Numbered from the stretch's first letter, positions 1 through 9,258 are shown. The stretch is DNA of 64,000 nt from an uncultured Poribacteria bacterium (GCA_951813545.1 OX638352.1:2356001-2420000), one strand, 5' to 3'. Made by a program: numbers and translations. The notes: generated by a model not told the origin, from the sequence alone.

Positions 1-2
1 GG

Positions 3-3000
3 GTGCTTGATCTCATCGTTTGCGAGGTTTGTGGTGATGTATTCTTAGGTGGTTTTCGAGGCGGGCAAACCGGAAAATTTGAAATTCTCACTACCGACCA
101 ACCTGACCTTGAAAATATGCCTGACCGTGTGTCAATGATACAGAGATCTGGTCAATATGCGATCTTTTGGCCACTGAGCGAAATGTCGCCTTGGACAGTG
201 AAACCGCAAGATATTGAGTACACCATTAAGAGTAAAATAAAAAGCAAAAGAGGTAAACGGATAACAAGGCGGTGGGCCAAAGCGAAACTCAACGTATTTT
301 CTGGTCAGCTTCAACAGAACGCTACACCACCAAAGCCGGATGAGATTGCAGGTTGGGTTCATGTAGTCGCGGGGAAGAATCCAGACGAACCCGCCATGCC
401 ACACAAATGTCCTAGATGTGATGCCGATTATACGCAACGTAAGCGTTTTCCAACGCCGCTGCGGAATCATCGAACCGGCTTCCAGAAGGCGTGTCAGGTT
501 ATTGCAAGTGTGCTATCTCGAGAGATGCCAGAGTCACCGAACGATCACCTTGCTCGAAAACTGGTTATTTTCTCCGATAGTCGCCAAGATGCAGCAAAAC
601 TAGCCTCCGGTATGGAACGCGATCATTTCCGAGATATGGTACGAGTTGCCCTGCTCAGTGCTCATAAAGCGTTTCGAGATGAATTTGTTGCATATTGGAG
701 GACAACTGTTTCCAGGAAATCAGAGGTACCGGCGGGTCTAGAGAAAATTAGGGCAATGAATGAAAAACTTCACACAGATATCTTGAAACCCCAAGGTCCT
801 GAAGATATCTCCTTGCGGAGTCGTTTTGCCCAATGGAATTTAGAACTTGCTTTAGAAATTCGGAACTTTCTTGATGGAGATCCGCCCGAAATTTCTAGAG
901 CTCGCGATGAACTCGTCCAAATCATCAATAATTATCCAAACCGTATGTCTCTCCAAAAGGTCCGACAGGCAGTTTGGGAAAAACTGCTTTCGCTCGGTAT
1001 CTGTCCCGGTGGAACAAGCTACTGGGCACTTAATTATCGGGATAGCCAATCAAAAACAGTGCCGTGGTGGCGTTGTTTCGATTGGATTGCGGAAGGACCA
1101 CAACCTATACGAACAGATCATGCTATGGAAAATCACATTACTACAATGCAAGGCTATTTGATGTCAGAACTTGTCTACGCGCTCTTTCCACACGTGGCAC
1201 GCACGTTAGAAGGCCTTGGACAGGGATGGGTAACGTATCAACCATTTGGCAATCCACCTGCGTTGGTGATACAGGCAATCGATGCTGTGATTAGAGAATT
1301 AGGAAAGCGACGTAGACACTTGGGCGGGGAATATTTCTATGAAGGAATTTCAAAAGATTTCCCTAAGTATGTGACGAAATATCTTGAGAAAATTGGCGTG
1401 GATACAGTGGCAGTTGAACGGCAACTTAACGAGTCTGGTGTTGCTGTTGGTAGTAATTCTGGCATAGGGCTCGATCCGGAAAAGCTTTACCTAATGCCCC
1501 CACCCGATAACCCTGAAAATGAACAAGATAAACAAAAGGGTTGGCGTTGTCCGACTTGTAATGCTTTCTATCTCCATAAGGCTGGTGACCGATGTCCAAC
1601 GTGTGTGGAGGTATCGCTCAACCCGAGTAGCACATTGGAGGCTCCTTTTGATTACTATCGTTATCTCTCGGAGAAATCCGGGGGCCCCTTCCGTTTTCAT
1701 TGTGAGGAGTTAACAGGTCAAAGTGATGCTCCAGACCGTTCGTTGCGCCAACGACGGTTCCAAGAAATATTCGTTGGAGATGACATAAAAAAGATTCATG
1801 GCATTGACCTTCTCAGTGTCACTACGACGATGGAGGCAGGTGTTGATATTGGGTCACTTTTAGCAGTTATGATGGCGAATATGCCACCTCGACGCTTTAA
1901 TTATCAACAACGTGTTGGCCGCGCGGGACGGCGTGGGACTGGTGTTTCTTTCGCAGTAACCTTCTGTAGAGGACGGAGCCATGATGACTATTACTATCAA
2001 AGGACAGAGCAGATAACTGGTGATCCACCGCCACCACCCTATGTTGATATGGCGCGCGAACCGGTCTTTCGTCGTGTGTTGGTTAAGGAAATTATGCGCC
2101 TTGCTTTTCAGGAGTTACCTAATAATTTCTTAGAAACTTTAAGTGAGGAGGCTGAAATACGTTTCCAGGAGAGTGTCCATGGCGAATTCGGCCCCGCAGA
2201 ACAATGGCATGAAATTAAACCATATATACAAAATTGGCTTGACAAACCTGAAAATGAGCAAAGTATCAACAAAATTCTTGATGCATTGCGCATTGGCACA
2301 GAATGGTCAGAAAATACGCAAACAGCGTTAGATTTCTGTCAACAGATGCGCTACTATCTCAAAACGAATATGATTCAGGAAATTACAGAGTGCACTACGG
2401 ATCCACAGTATACACAAGACGCTCTGAGCGAAAGGTTGGCAAACGCTGGTCTACTCCCAATGTTTGGCTTTCCAACGCGGGTGAGGTTGCTGTATACAAC
2501 CTGGCCTAATTCAGCAAACCCATGGCCTCCTGAACATGGTTTGGTGGACAGAGATCTTGACATTGCTATCAGTCAATTTGCCCCCGGTTCCGAAACTGTG
2601 AAAGACAAAGCAGTGCACACTGCATGCGGCGTTGTTGAATTGTATCCAGCAGGAAATCGCGCCGATTCACGAAGTGGATTCGTCCCTGACCTGAATGAGG
2701 GAAATCAGACACCGATTGGATTATGCAATAACTGCCAAGCCGTTGTTCCACTCGCTCCCACGGATGCCCCAGCCGAGGGTGGGGAAACACCAACACTGAT
2801 TGACTGCCAAGTTTGCGAAGAAACCGAGTTACGGCCCATTGATGCCCGTGAACCGAAGGGGTTCTTTACCGATCAACAACCCACCGATTTTGATGGAGCC
2901 TTTGAGTGGAATCCTCGTGCAACCCGTCCAACCCTTAATTTTGAAATTCAACCCGAAGAATCTGCACATATAAACAATGCAGATGTGTCTGTACTTGAAA

Positions 3001-3974
3001 ATAAGGAAATTCTCTCAATTAATGACAATGGTGGGGCAGGTGGATTTGACTTCCAAAGGGCAAGTGTTAGAACAGGAAATCAGGCTCAGAGGCCAAAGCG
3101 GGGGGCATGGACGGTTGCCCCACTAAATGATAGTTATGTTTCTGGTTCAGGTCAGCCTTATCGCATTGCACTCCTGTCAAGGCGAAGAACTGACATTCTT
3201 TTGGTTGGGACGACGAAATGGCCTGAAGGCATATTCGCTTCTCCAATTGATGTTGAAGGCCGTGCAGCTTGGTATTCTTATGCCTTTTTCCTACAAACAG
3301 CTGCAGCTGCAGCCCTTGATATTGATACAACCGAATTGGATGCTGGATTTAGGGCAACTAAAGAGAATGATACAACGGTCGGTCAAGCCTTCCTCTCAGA
3401 TAAACTTGAAAATGGTGCAGGATACTGTCGTTGGTTTGGCGAACCAGGACACTTCCAAGACCTGTTAGATCAAGCAAAACTAGCGAAACTAAATGGCTTA
3501 GAAAGTCTTGCTAAGATGTGGATGAGACCTTCCCATAATCCTAAGTGTGATACGTCCTGTAATGCTTGTCTCAGAGACTTTTATAATCTACCTTACCACG
3601 GACTCCTTGATTGGCGACTTGCCCTTGATATGGCCCGCCTAGCGACTTCTCCAACTGCAACTATAGATCTCGTTTCGTCTTGGGGAAAAGATGAAAACCC
3701 GTGGCGTATTTTGTTACAAGGGGACAGTGCACCGATACCAGCCACGATGAAACGGCTCGGATATGGAGAACCTATTGACTTCGCTGATTTACGTGGTTAT
3801 GTCAAACAGAACCTAACACAGAAACGGATTTGGATTGAATGTCATCCTTTATGGACAAAAGAACATCCATTTTACTGTGCTGCTGTTGAAGATGCCAAAC
3901 AGCGGTATCCGAGATACCATGTTGAGGCAATGAACCCATTTATAGCACTCCGACGTCCGGCAGATTATGTATGA
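3..3974 (+). CDS. SF2 helicase with DUF1998-type C-terminus (5' end outside window), DruE-like
   Basis: The reading frame is open from the first bases, so the N-terminal DEAD/DEAH lobe lies upstream and only 1323 C-terminal residues are present. Visible parts are a Cys pair near residue 8 (CEVCGDVF) and a CPRCD zinc-ribbon half near 134; 'FSDSRQDAAKLASG' near 190, which opens the second RecA lobe; a CPTC...CPTC zinc ribbon near 515-535; 'TTTMEAGVDIGSL' and the motif VI-like 'QQRVGRAGRRGTG' near 610-645; and a C-terminal 'CDTSCNACLRDFYNLPYHGLLDWRLALDMARL', the four-Cys signature of DUF1998 proteins. Known: DUF1998 helicases occur in defence systems (DruE of Druantia, DISARM, Dpd). Inference: size and layout best fit DruE, a very large nuclease-free helicase often at the operon end. 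Alternatives are a DpdJ- or DrmA/B-like protein or a housekeeping Lhr-like helicase. The helicase call is firm; the defence call is not. Confidence 0.85.
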   Translation: MLDLIVCEVCGDVFLGGFRGGQTGKFEILTTDQPDLENMPDRVSMIQRSGQYAIFWPLSEMSPWTVKPQDIEYTIKSKIKSKRGKRITRRWAKAKLNVFSGQLQQNATPPKPDEIAGWVHVVAGKNPDEPAMPHKCPRCDADYTQRKRFPTPLRNHRTGFQKACQVIASVLSREMPESPNDHLARKLVIFSDSRQDAAKLASGMERDHFRDMVRVALLSAHKAFRDEFVAYWRTTVSRKSEVPAGLEKIRAMNEKLHTDILKPQGPEDISLRSRFAQWNLELALEIRNFLDGDPPEISRARDELVQIINNYPNRMSLQKVRQAVWEKLLSLGICPGGTSYWALNYRDSQSKTVPWWRCFDWIAEGPQPIRTDHAMENHITTMQGYLMSELVYALFPHVARTLEGLGQGWVTYQPFGNPPALVIQAIDAVIRELGKRRRHLGGEYFYEGISKDFPKYVTKYLEKIGVDTVAVERQLNESGVAVGSNSGIGLDPEKLYLMPPPDNPENEQDKQKGWRCPTCNAFYLHKAGDRCPTCVEVSLNPSSTLEAPFDYYRYLSEKSGGPFRFHCEELTGQSDAPDRSLRQRRFQEIFVGDDIKKIHGIDLLSVTTTMEAGVDIGSLLAVMMANMPPRRFNYQQRVGRAGRRGTGVSFAVTFCRGRSHDDYYYQRTEQITGDPPPPPYVDMAREPVFRRVLVKEIMRLAFQELPNNFLETLSEEAEIRFQESVHGEFGPAEQWHEIKPYIQNWLDKPENEQSINKILDALRIGTEWSENTQTALDFCQQMRYYLKTNMIQEITECTTDPQYTQDALSERLANAGLLPMFGFPTRVRLLYTTWPNSANPWPPEHGLVDRDLDIAISQFAPGSETVKDKAVHTACGVVELYPAGNRADSRSGFVPDLNEGNQTPIGLCNNCQAVVPLAPTDAPAEGGETPTLIDCQVCEETELRPIDAREPKGFFTDQQPTDFDGAFEWNPRATRPTLNFEIQPEESAHINNADVSVLENKEILSINDNGGAGGFDFQRASVRTGNQAQRPKRGAWTVAPLNDSYVSGSGQPYRIALLSRRRTDILLVGTTKWPEGIFASPIDVEGRAAWYSYAFFLQTAAAAALDIDTTELDAGFRATKENDTTVGQAFLSDKLENGAGYCRWFGEPGHFQDLLDQAKLAKLNGLESLAKMWMRPSHNPKCDTSCNACLRDFYNLPYHGLLDWRLALDMARLATSPTATIDLVSSWGKDENPWRILLQGDSAPIPATMKRLGYGEPIDFADLRGYVKQNLTQKRIWIECHPLWTKEHPFYCAAVEDAKQRYPRYHVEAMNPFIALRRPADYV

Positions 3975-4084
3975 GGTGCCATCCACTGATAAGATATTTT
4001 GCTCGGAGGGGCCCGCTGCTGCCTGCGAATGTGTTAAGTGATGCTGTTCGCGATGCCTTGGATCCGAGGCTAAGGGCGGAGTAA
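3971..4084 (+). CDS. 37-residue basic peptide, ATGA-coupled to the helicase gene
   Basis: The ATG overlaps the helicase stop codon in an ATGA tetranucleotide and opens a 37-codon frame ending in TAA at 4082-4084. The peptide is Arg/Leu-rich (begins MRCHPLIRYFARRGPLL) with no signal peptide or known motif. The overlap is the usual arrangement for translational coupling. It could be a real small partner or the stub of a decayed downstream gene such as the next member of a defence operon. I do not recognise it. Confidence 0.35.
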   Translation: MRCHPLIRYFARRGPLLPANVLSDAVRDALDPRLRAE

Positions 4085-4091
4085 GTAAACA

Positions 4092-4394
4092 ATGACTGCT
4101 GTAGGGAAAAGGTTGGTCTCACAAATCGTTTACCAAATAGATGAAGTGATTAGAGATACACGCACGTCTCGGGAAAAAAGGATCGAAAGTCTGCAAGACC
4201 TCGCAATGACATGTTGGCAGGAAGTTGTTCCAGAACATGGAAATCCAGGGACCTCTCAGAATCTTGAATCTGATGAGATACAAAAGCGTTGGGCAAAGGT
4301 CCGTGATGAAGTCGAGAAATATGAGACAAAATCCCAAATTTTGTATGTTCTTGATTGGCCAGCTTCCAGTGGCGATTTCTATTGGGTAAAGTAA
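4092..4394 (+). CDS. hypothetical protein, 100 aa, helical
   Basis: A 100-residue charged protein, predicted mostly helical by composition. It starts at ATG 4092 with a GGAG Shine-Dalgarno-like sequence about ten bases upstream, which lies inside the end of the preceding 37-codon ORF. There is no signal peptide, membrane segment or recognised motif; the C-terminus ends in an aromatic stretch (SSGDFYWVK). It follows the DUF1998 helicase by 117 bp on the same strand, so it may be the last gene of that operon. No function assigned. Confidence 0.5.
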   Translation: MTAVGKRLVSQIVYQIDEVIRDTRTSREKRIESLQDLAMTCWQEVVPEHGNPGTSQNLESDEIQKRWAKVRDEVEKYETKSQILYVLDWPASSGDFYWVK

Positions 4395-4607
4395 ATAGCG
4401 TTTTGAATTGCATGGGAGCCTTTATATAACGATACGCACTATCATCAAGCAGATCTGAACAGATGGCAATGAAAACAATCCATTAAGGAATGATCGCGAT
4501 GGAAAGTTAACCTATTAGTCTGGGGTGCGCTGAAGACAAGGTTATAACACCGGTTCTGTAGGGTGTTACGGCACACGGCGTGCGCTTACTACTGTGAGGA
4601 GAAATAA

Positions 4608-5264
4608 ATGATCCCGAAAGGTTTTGTTATCCGAGTGCTCCTTGCTGGTATGGCACTTTTAGGCGTGGTTGGTTGTGGAAGCGAGCCTGAAAAGTTAACA
4701 AAAGAAAAAACTGAAGAGTCAGTCGTTGAACCCTCTGTTCCATCGCCATTAAAGAAAGAACTACTTGGTTCTTGGGATGTTGTATCAATCTTTGGAAAAA
4801 CTCTCGAAGAGTTCTTTGAATACACTGAAGACGAAGAGGGAATAGCAGAGGCAGAGACAAAGGCTATAGAGTTTCATTGCGATTTTGCCGATGATAATTC
4901 GTGGGTTTGGAACTTTAGGCAAGAAATAGCGTTTAAGGACCACGCTGATATACCTCTGGGCACGATTGAGATGATTGGAACCTGGTCGGGGACCTATAGA
5001 GTTGCGGATTCGATCCTCTCTTTTATTCTTAAGGAATCAGATACAAGTATAAAATCTAAGCCGCAAGGTTTCTTTGCAACTTTAGCTGATCTTCGAGAAG
5101 AAGTGCCGGAAGAAGAAGGAAAACAGCGACTTGCCGAAAGTTTCAGCGAAGGTTTTAGACTTTGGATCCTTGCTCCAATTAACAAATCGACTATCACAAG
5201 GCAGGGAGATACGCTTACCCTGACGGTCTCTGAAGCCAAAAAGATTATTTTCGAGAAACAGTAA
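4608..5264 (+). CDS. lipoprotein, lipocalin-like, 218 aa
   Basis: A secreted lipoprotein. The N-terminus has a Lys/Arg start, a hydrophobic core (VLLAGMALLGVVG) and a lipobox VVGC with Cys at about residue 23, followed by a charged Lys/Glu linker. The mature domain opens with 'LLGSWDVVSIFGKTLEEFFEY', the G-x-W start seen in lipocalin-like small domains, and 'GTWSGTYRVADSILSFIL' in the middle also fits a beta-barrel strand pattern. A good AGGAG ribosome site lies 8 bases before ATG 4608. It stands alone between two repeats and converges on the ferritin-like gene across a shared hairpin. Function unknown; the lipocalin-like fold is a guess from pattern only. Confidence 0.7.
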   Translation: MIPKGFVIRVLLAGMALLGVVGCGSEPEKLTKEKTEESVVEPSVPSPLKKELLGSWDVVSIFGKTLEEFFEYTEDEEGIAEAETKAIEFHCDFADDNSWVWNFRQEIAFKDHADIPLGTIEMIGTWSGTYRVADSILSFILKESDTSIKSKPQGFFATLADLREEVPEEEGKQRLAESFSEGFRLWILAPINKSTITRQGDTLTLTVSEAKKIIFEKQ

Positions 5265-5458
5265 TTTACCTTTTCGGACAGACATTGGTATTTCCACACA
5301 TTCCACCTTATAGTAAGACCCGTAATTATTTATACACCAACGCAAGGGCGCCCCTTCCCAGTAACGGGTGGGGACCCCGGATACAATCCTCGCCAGCGGC
5401 GATGGGGGTTTGTTTCCTGACGAACTGTAAACATATTTTCGGATTCTTCTATAAAAAC

Positions 5459-5486
5459 AAACAACGGGCATCACTGCCCGTTGTTT
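5459..5486. terminator. perfect 12-bp hairpin between convergent genes
   Basis: Arms 5459-5470 and 5475-5486 are exact reverse complements around a TCAC loop. Read on the minus strand the stem is followed by a T-rich run, so it should terminate the ferritin-like gene. On the plus strand it follows the lipoprotein gene, so it may act in both directions. Confidence 0.8.
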
Positions 5487-5512
5487 ATTATTGTTAGTCT
5501 ATTCTAATAAGA

Positions 5513-5974
5513 TTAATCCTGCTCGTATTCCTTGAGAAATCCTCTGAACTCCCGACGGTGTTTCTCTTCATCGGCAAGGAGTTTGATGCAGAGGTCTTGG
5601 GTGACGTAGTCTATCCCATCGCATAAACGAATAATTTTATTGTATTGTTCAATCGCGACGTTTTCCGCTTCGATAACACCATGGATAGCTGCCACAACAT
5701 CTGTGGTATCTTCTGGCGGTTGAAGCGAGGCTTGTTCCGGTTTAAACGCGAACGAGCCGGGCACTCGCCCATCAATCTCCTTAATACGAGCGGCAAGTTC
5801 CTGCGCGTGTGTGATTTCTATTTGGATATCTGTTGCAAGGGACTTCTTAATCTCTTCGGCGCGGATACCATCTAAATCAACAGAAATAGCGAGATAGTTG
5901 ATGGTTGCCTCCACCTCTAACCAATAGGCGCGAGTGAGTTCTTTAATGATTGCGTCGTTTGTTGCTTGATCCAT
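5513..5974 (-). CDS. ferritin-like / bacterioferritin-type di-iron protein, 153 aa
   Basis: A four-helix-bundle ferritin-like protein. Candidate di-iron ligands sit at ferritin-like spacing: Glu in 'YWLEVEATINYL' (helix A), Glu/His in 'DIQIEITHAQEL' (helix B, ExxH), Glu in 'VIEAENVAIEQYN' (helix C) and 'DEEKHRREF' (helix D, ExxH). Members store or detoxify iron. Length (153) is typical of bacterioferritin or Dps-like subunits. The start at 5974 is supported by AGGAGA 8 bases upstream. It lies just beyond the haem-uptake ABC genes on the same strand, consistent with handling imported iron. No Fur-like site was seen immediately upstream. Alternatives are a rubrerythrin-like protein without rubredoxin, or a bacterioferritin-like electron-transfer protein. 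Confidence 0.8.
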   Translation of the reverse strand: MDQATNDAIIKELTRAYWLEVEATINYLAISVDLDGIRAEEIKKSLATDIQIEITHAQELAARIKEIDGRVPGSFAFKPEQASLQPPEDTTDVVAAIHGVIEAENVAIEQYNKIIRLCDGIDYVTQDLCIKLLADEEKHRREFRGFLKEYEQD

Positions 5975-6091
5975 AGTGATGTCTCCTATGATAGAAAGTG
6001 TTGGAATTTCGGTCTTTTGCTACTTCGTTAGTATACCATAGGTTAGAACGGGTTTCAAGATTTTTTTCTTTCAAAAATATGGATGAAACTT

Positions 6092-6862
6092 CTACGAAGG
6101 GTTCAGACACGGCATCACCCACGGATATCCATCAGGGTGCGGTAGCACTTCAAACGGGATACCGTAAGTTTCTGATAGCTGATCCAAGGTTAGCACAGTT
6201 TCAGGCGAACCACACGCAACAGAGATTCCATCTTTCAATAGCAAGAGTCGGTCGGCATACATTGAGGCGAGATTCAGGTCGTGAATCGCCGTGATAACGG
6301 TTTTACTGTCGTCACAAATTGTTTTGCACAGATTGAGTATCTGCACTTGATGTCTCGGATCCAGATGATTTGTTGGTTCGTCTAACAGAAACAGGTCCGG
6401 GGCTTGTGTGAGGATCCGTGCAATGTCAACACGGCTCGCCTCACCGCCGGATAGTGTTGGATAGAGCCGGTCCGCGAACATGTCGGCTTCAACCTGCCGC
6501 AGTGCCTCCTTGGCGATTAAAAGATCGGCGGTGGTTTCTTTTGTGCCGTTGAGATATGGGTGCCGCCCGAATAGCACAATCTCCAAACTGATAAACGGGA
6601 AGTTTAGGTCTCGTTTTTGTTGGAGATAGGCTCGGAGGCGTGCCAATTCTTTTGGTTCGTAGTTGTGAATAGGTTTGCCGAAGAGTCGAATTTCCCCAGT
6701 CGCTGGTGGAAGTTCTCCCGAAATCAGCCGCAAAAGTGTCGATTTGCCTGCACCGTTGGGACCGACGATCCCCCACAACGTTCCCTTTTCAATTGTGACG
6801 TTGATATCCCGAACTAACCAATTCTGACCAATCCGGTAACCAATCCCTTCCAATTCAATCAT
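6092..6862 (-). CDS. hmuV: haem/iron ABC transporter ATP-binding protein
   Basis: Cytoplasmic ATPase of a BtuCDF/HmuUV-type importer, 256 aa, the family length. Walker A 'GPNGAGKST' is near residue 33, the ABC signature is 'LSGGEASRVDIARIL' near 137, Walker B is 'LFLLDEPTNHLD' near 157, and the switch His is in 'ITAIHDLNLA'. It lies 12 bp downstream of the permease gene and shares its operon. Importers of this family take up haem, siderophores or B12. The neighbouring HmuY-like proteins, TonB-dependent receptor and IsdG-like enzyme point to haem; the substrate is inferred from context rather than from this sequence. Confidence 0.9.
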   Translation of the reverse strand: MIELEGIGYRIGQNWLVRDINVTIEKGTLWGIVGPNGAGKSTLLRLISGELPPATGEIRLFGKPIHNYEPKELARLRAYLQQKRDLNFPFISLEIVLFGRHPYLNGTKETTADLLIAKEALRQVEADMFADRLYPTLSGGEASRVDIARILTQAPDLFLLDEPTNHLDPRHQVQILNLCKTICDDSKTVITAIHDLNLASMYADRLLLLKDGISVACGSPETVLTLDQLSETYGIPFEVLPHPDGYPWVMPCLNPS

Positions 6863-6874
6863 TGTTTCTGATTC

Positions 6875-7870
6875 CTATAGAAAAACTTCTCGTTTGAATC
6901 TGAACAGTAGCCACAGAAAGAATGGCCCACCGATCAACGCGGTGACAATGCCAACAGGTAGTTCAGCAGGGGCAACAACGGTTCTTGAAAACAAATCTGC
7001 CGAAACGAGTAGTATCGCTCCGCCCACCGCTGAACCGGGTAGAACATACCGATGGTCTGCCCCGCCTAAAAGTCTCAGGAGATGCGGGACAACGAGTCCT
7101 ACAAAACCGATGCCACCTGCAGCTGAAACCGCCGCGCCTACCGTGAGCGCGACCCCAAAGACTGACCATCTTTTCAAGGTTTCCGTTGAAACGCCGAGAT
7201 GATAGGCTTCGGATTCTCCCAAACTCATCGCGTTCAGTGAAGCTGCTTGCCGTGACAATACAAACAGCCCTATGGCTGCAATCGGCAGTGTTACAAAAAC
7301 AACGTGCCACGTCGCGCTGCCGAAACCACCGAGCAACCAAAAGGTCAAACTGCGCAGCTGCTCATCGTCAGCAAGGAAGGTCATTAAACCGATTCCCGCT
7401 CCGGCGAAACTGTTGAGCGCGATACCTGCTAATAATAACGTCAACGTGCGGACTCTTCCTTGTTCCTCAGCAATTTTCCATACACCGACCGTCACGAGTA
7501 CGCCACATCCAAAGGCGGCGACAGGAAGTCCCCATACACCTAACGCGCCTCCGCCGATTAGGACAATCCAGAGCGTTGCACCTAATCCTGCACCGGCTGT
7601 GACACCGATCAACCCTGGGTCTGCCAGCGGATTGCGAAAAATACCTTGTAGCGTCGCGCCTGAGATTGCTAACATTGCACCGACAACAGCGGATAGAATG
7701 ACGCGCGGGAAACGGACGTGGACGAGGACGGCGAAACCCTCTTCTCGGAAAAATAGAATTCGCGGGATACGCCACGGTAGAATTTGATACGCGCCTATCC
7801 CTGCTGCGATGCACATTGATATCGGAAGTAAACCGATCAGGATGAACAGAATCTTTGTTCGCTTTTGCAT
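6875..7870 (-). CDS. hmuU: haem/iron ABC transporter permease (FecCD/BtuC family)
   Basis: Inner-membrane permease, 331 aa, with about ten hydrophobic segments, matching the FecCD/BtuC family length. Family hallmarks are 'RFPRVILSAVVGAMLAISGATLQGIFRNPLADPGLIGVTAGAG' in the first third and 'GGIGFVGLVVPHLLRLL...DHR' in the C-terminal third, where the loop contacts the ATPase. The gene is directly followed by hmuV and preceded by the damaged hmuT, so importer order is binding protein, permease, ATPase. No strong Shine-Dalgarno is seen upstream of ATG 7870, suggesting coupling to the upstream gene. Confidence 0.92.
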   Translation of the reverse strand: MQKRTKILFILIGLLPISMCIAAGIGAYQILPWRIPRILFFREEGFAVLVHVRFPRVILSAVVGAMLAISGATLQGIFRNPLADPGLIGVTAGAGLGATLWIVLIGGGALGVWGLPVAAFGCGVLVTVGVWKIAEEQGRVRTLTLLLAGIALNSFAGAGIGLMTFLADDEQLRSLTFWLLGGFGSATWHVVFVTLPIAAIGLFVLSRQAASLNAMSLGESEAYHLGVSTETLKRWSVFGVALTVGAAVSAAGGIGFVGLVVPHLLRLLGGADHRYVLPGSAVGGAILLVSADLFSRTVVAPAELPVGIVTALIGGPFFLWLLFRFKREVFL

Positions 7871-7897
7871 TTTGTCTAAAGGCGCGATACTATAGAA

Positions 7898-8617
7898 TTA
7901 TTCGCCTGTGGCAATAAAGTGCCCATCCTTTTCGTAGATGCCTCGGAATAGGTCGAGTGCAGCGCGTCCACAACGGGGACCGAATCCGGACAGATATTGT
8001 CCATCCAATGTCACGACACGTCTGTTTTGCCCTGCAGGTGTGTGTGCTAAACCGGGGAGTTTGAGTAGTCCATCAACGCCACCGATTGATTCCAAGCCCG
8101 TAGTAAACAGTACATAGACATTGGGTTGTGCAGCGATCACCGCTTCTGCCGTCATCGGTTTGTTCCCCTTGATGTTTCCTGCGGCATTTTCAGCCCCTAC
8201 AATATCAAACATCGCCCCCGGTGCGGTATCTGTCCCTAACACGAGCGTGGTTTGTGTGCCTCGTAGGTAGAGAAAGAGTGCTTTCTGTTTCGGTTCGTCT
8301 TTTCGCGCGGCGAGTTTGGTTTCCAACTTCTTGATGTCTGCATCTAAAGCCGCCATCAATTCCTCAGCCTTTTTCTCGCGTCCGACGGCTTTACCGATCG
8401 TTAGCAAGCGTTGCTTGGCAGTCTCAAAACTGCGCGGTTCTTTAAGCAATAGAGCCGTTACACCTGCCATGCGGAGTTGTTGCACGACCTGTGGCGGTCT
8501 TACATCGTTACGCCCAATCACCAACGTTGGATTTAAAGAGAGAATTCCTTCAGCGTTGAGTCCATATTGATACCCAACGCTCGGCAACTTTTCTTTCACT
8601 TTGCGGAACGATTGCAA
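7898..8617 (-). pseudogene. hmuT: haem-binding periplasmic protein HmuT, 5' part missing
   Basis: The 239-residue frame matches the body of HmuT-like substrate-binding proteins: 'LPSVGYQYGLNAEGILSLNPTLVIG', 'LLLKEPRSFETAKQRLLTIGKAVGRE' and 'LPGLAHTPAGQNRRVVTLDGQYLSGFGPR'. It has no signal peptide and lacks the first roughly 60-70 residues that normally include 'TEIVYALG'. The only nearby start is TTG 8617, and the upstream DNA belongs to a HmuY-like gene in another frame. The N-terminus has therefore been removed by a deletion or assembly join near 8600-8620. As it stands the product could not be exported, so the importer would lack its own binding protein. Downstream hmuU and hmuV are intact. 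Confidence 0.8.
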
Positions 8618-9116
8618 GCGTGTCTTCTGTATCGGAGAGGTAACCCTCTTCGGGTGCTACAGTTACCGCCTCAAATGTTGTTTCAGTGAGCATAACAACA
8701 CCGCCCATCCCAGGTCCACTGACACCGCTGTTTAATTTAACTTTTGTTATCTGGAACCCGATGTCCCACGCCTCCGAATTTTCTGCATCCACAACATCAA
8801 CCACATCTCCAGACGCAAAAGAGAAGTATGCCCATGCGTCTCTATTCGTCGCGTCGATTGTGAGCGTTAGCACTTCTGGTCCGATGGGTTCCTCAACCGG
8901 TGTCTGGGCATCGGTTTCTGTCGTCGCCGAGAGTGTTGAATCCGCGGGTTCCTCCGGCTGAAGCAACTGGTTGAGATTCTCCTCATCGACGGAACTGCAA
9001 CTGAAACTGAAAAGGACGACAATACCTACTAGGAACATGAGGCAGGTCTTGGCGGTGGGAATCTGCGAACTGCGCTTTAAAGCATGGCGATTAACGAAAT
9101 TTTTGACTGTTTCCAT
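8550..9116 (-). pseudogene. HmuY-like haem-binding lipoprotein, 3' part missing
   Basis: The frame begins at ATG 9116 (AGGAGA 8 bases upstream; an earlier start at 9143 has no ribosome site). It has a signal peptide ending in FSFSC (lipobox) and a linker. The HmuY core begins at 'LTLTIDATNRDAWAYFSFASGDVVDV', 'SEAWDIGFQITKVKLNSGVSGPGMGGVVML' and 'APEEGYLSDTED', which closely parallels the intact copy at 9531-10220. After 'SDTEDTLA' the similarity stops and the frame runs out of phase through hmuT DNA, ending at 8550. The second half of the HmuY fold is missing. The region shared with hmuT (8550-8617) is translated in two frames. Confidence 0.8.
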
Positions 9117-9180
9117 GATAATTCTCCTGTGAGAAAGTGGCACAGGTTTTGTGCCTGTCTTGCTTCGGGGTTAAAACGGT

Positions 9181-9258
9181 GTAGGGAAATTGGGTTATTG
9201 AAGCCCAATTTGTCTCTACTTTATATTCTGAAATATGAAGTCTCAGTGATTTCCCTAC
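9181..9258. repeat. 78-bp element with 10-bp terminal inverted repeats
   Basis: The ends GTAGGGAAAT (9181-9190) and ATTTCCCTAC (9249-9258) are exact inverted repeats, and an inner palindrome AATTGGG...CCCAATT lies just inside the left end. It sits between two small genes of the haem island. Other GTAGG-ended palindromes occur at 28156 and 41843. Confidence 0.7.

Noticed and set aside
7272..7787. Plus-strand ORF of 171 aa
   Set aside because: Lies wholly within the hmuU permease gene on the other strand; composition is Pro/Ser/Thr-rich as expected of an antisense shadow.
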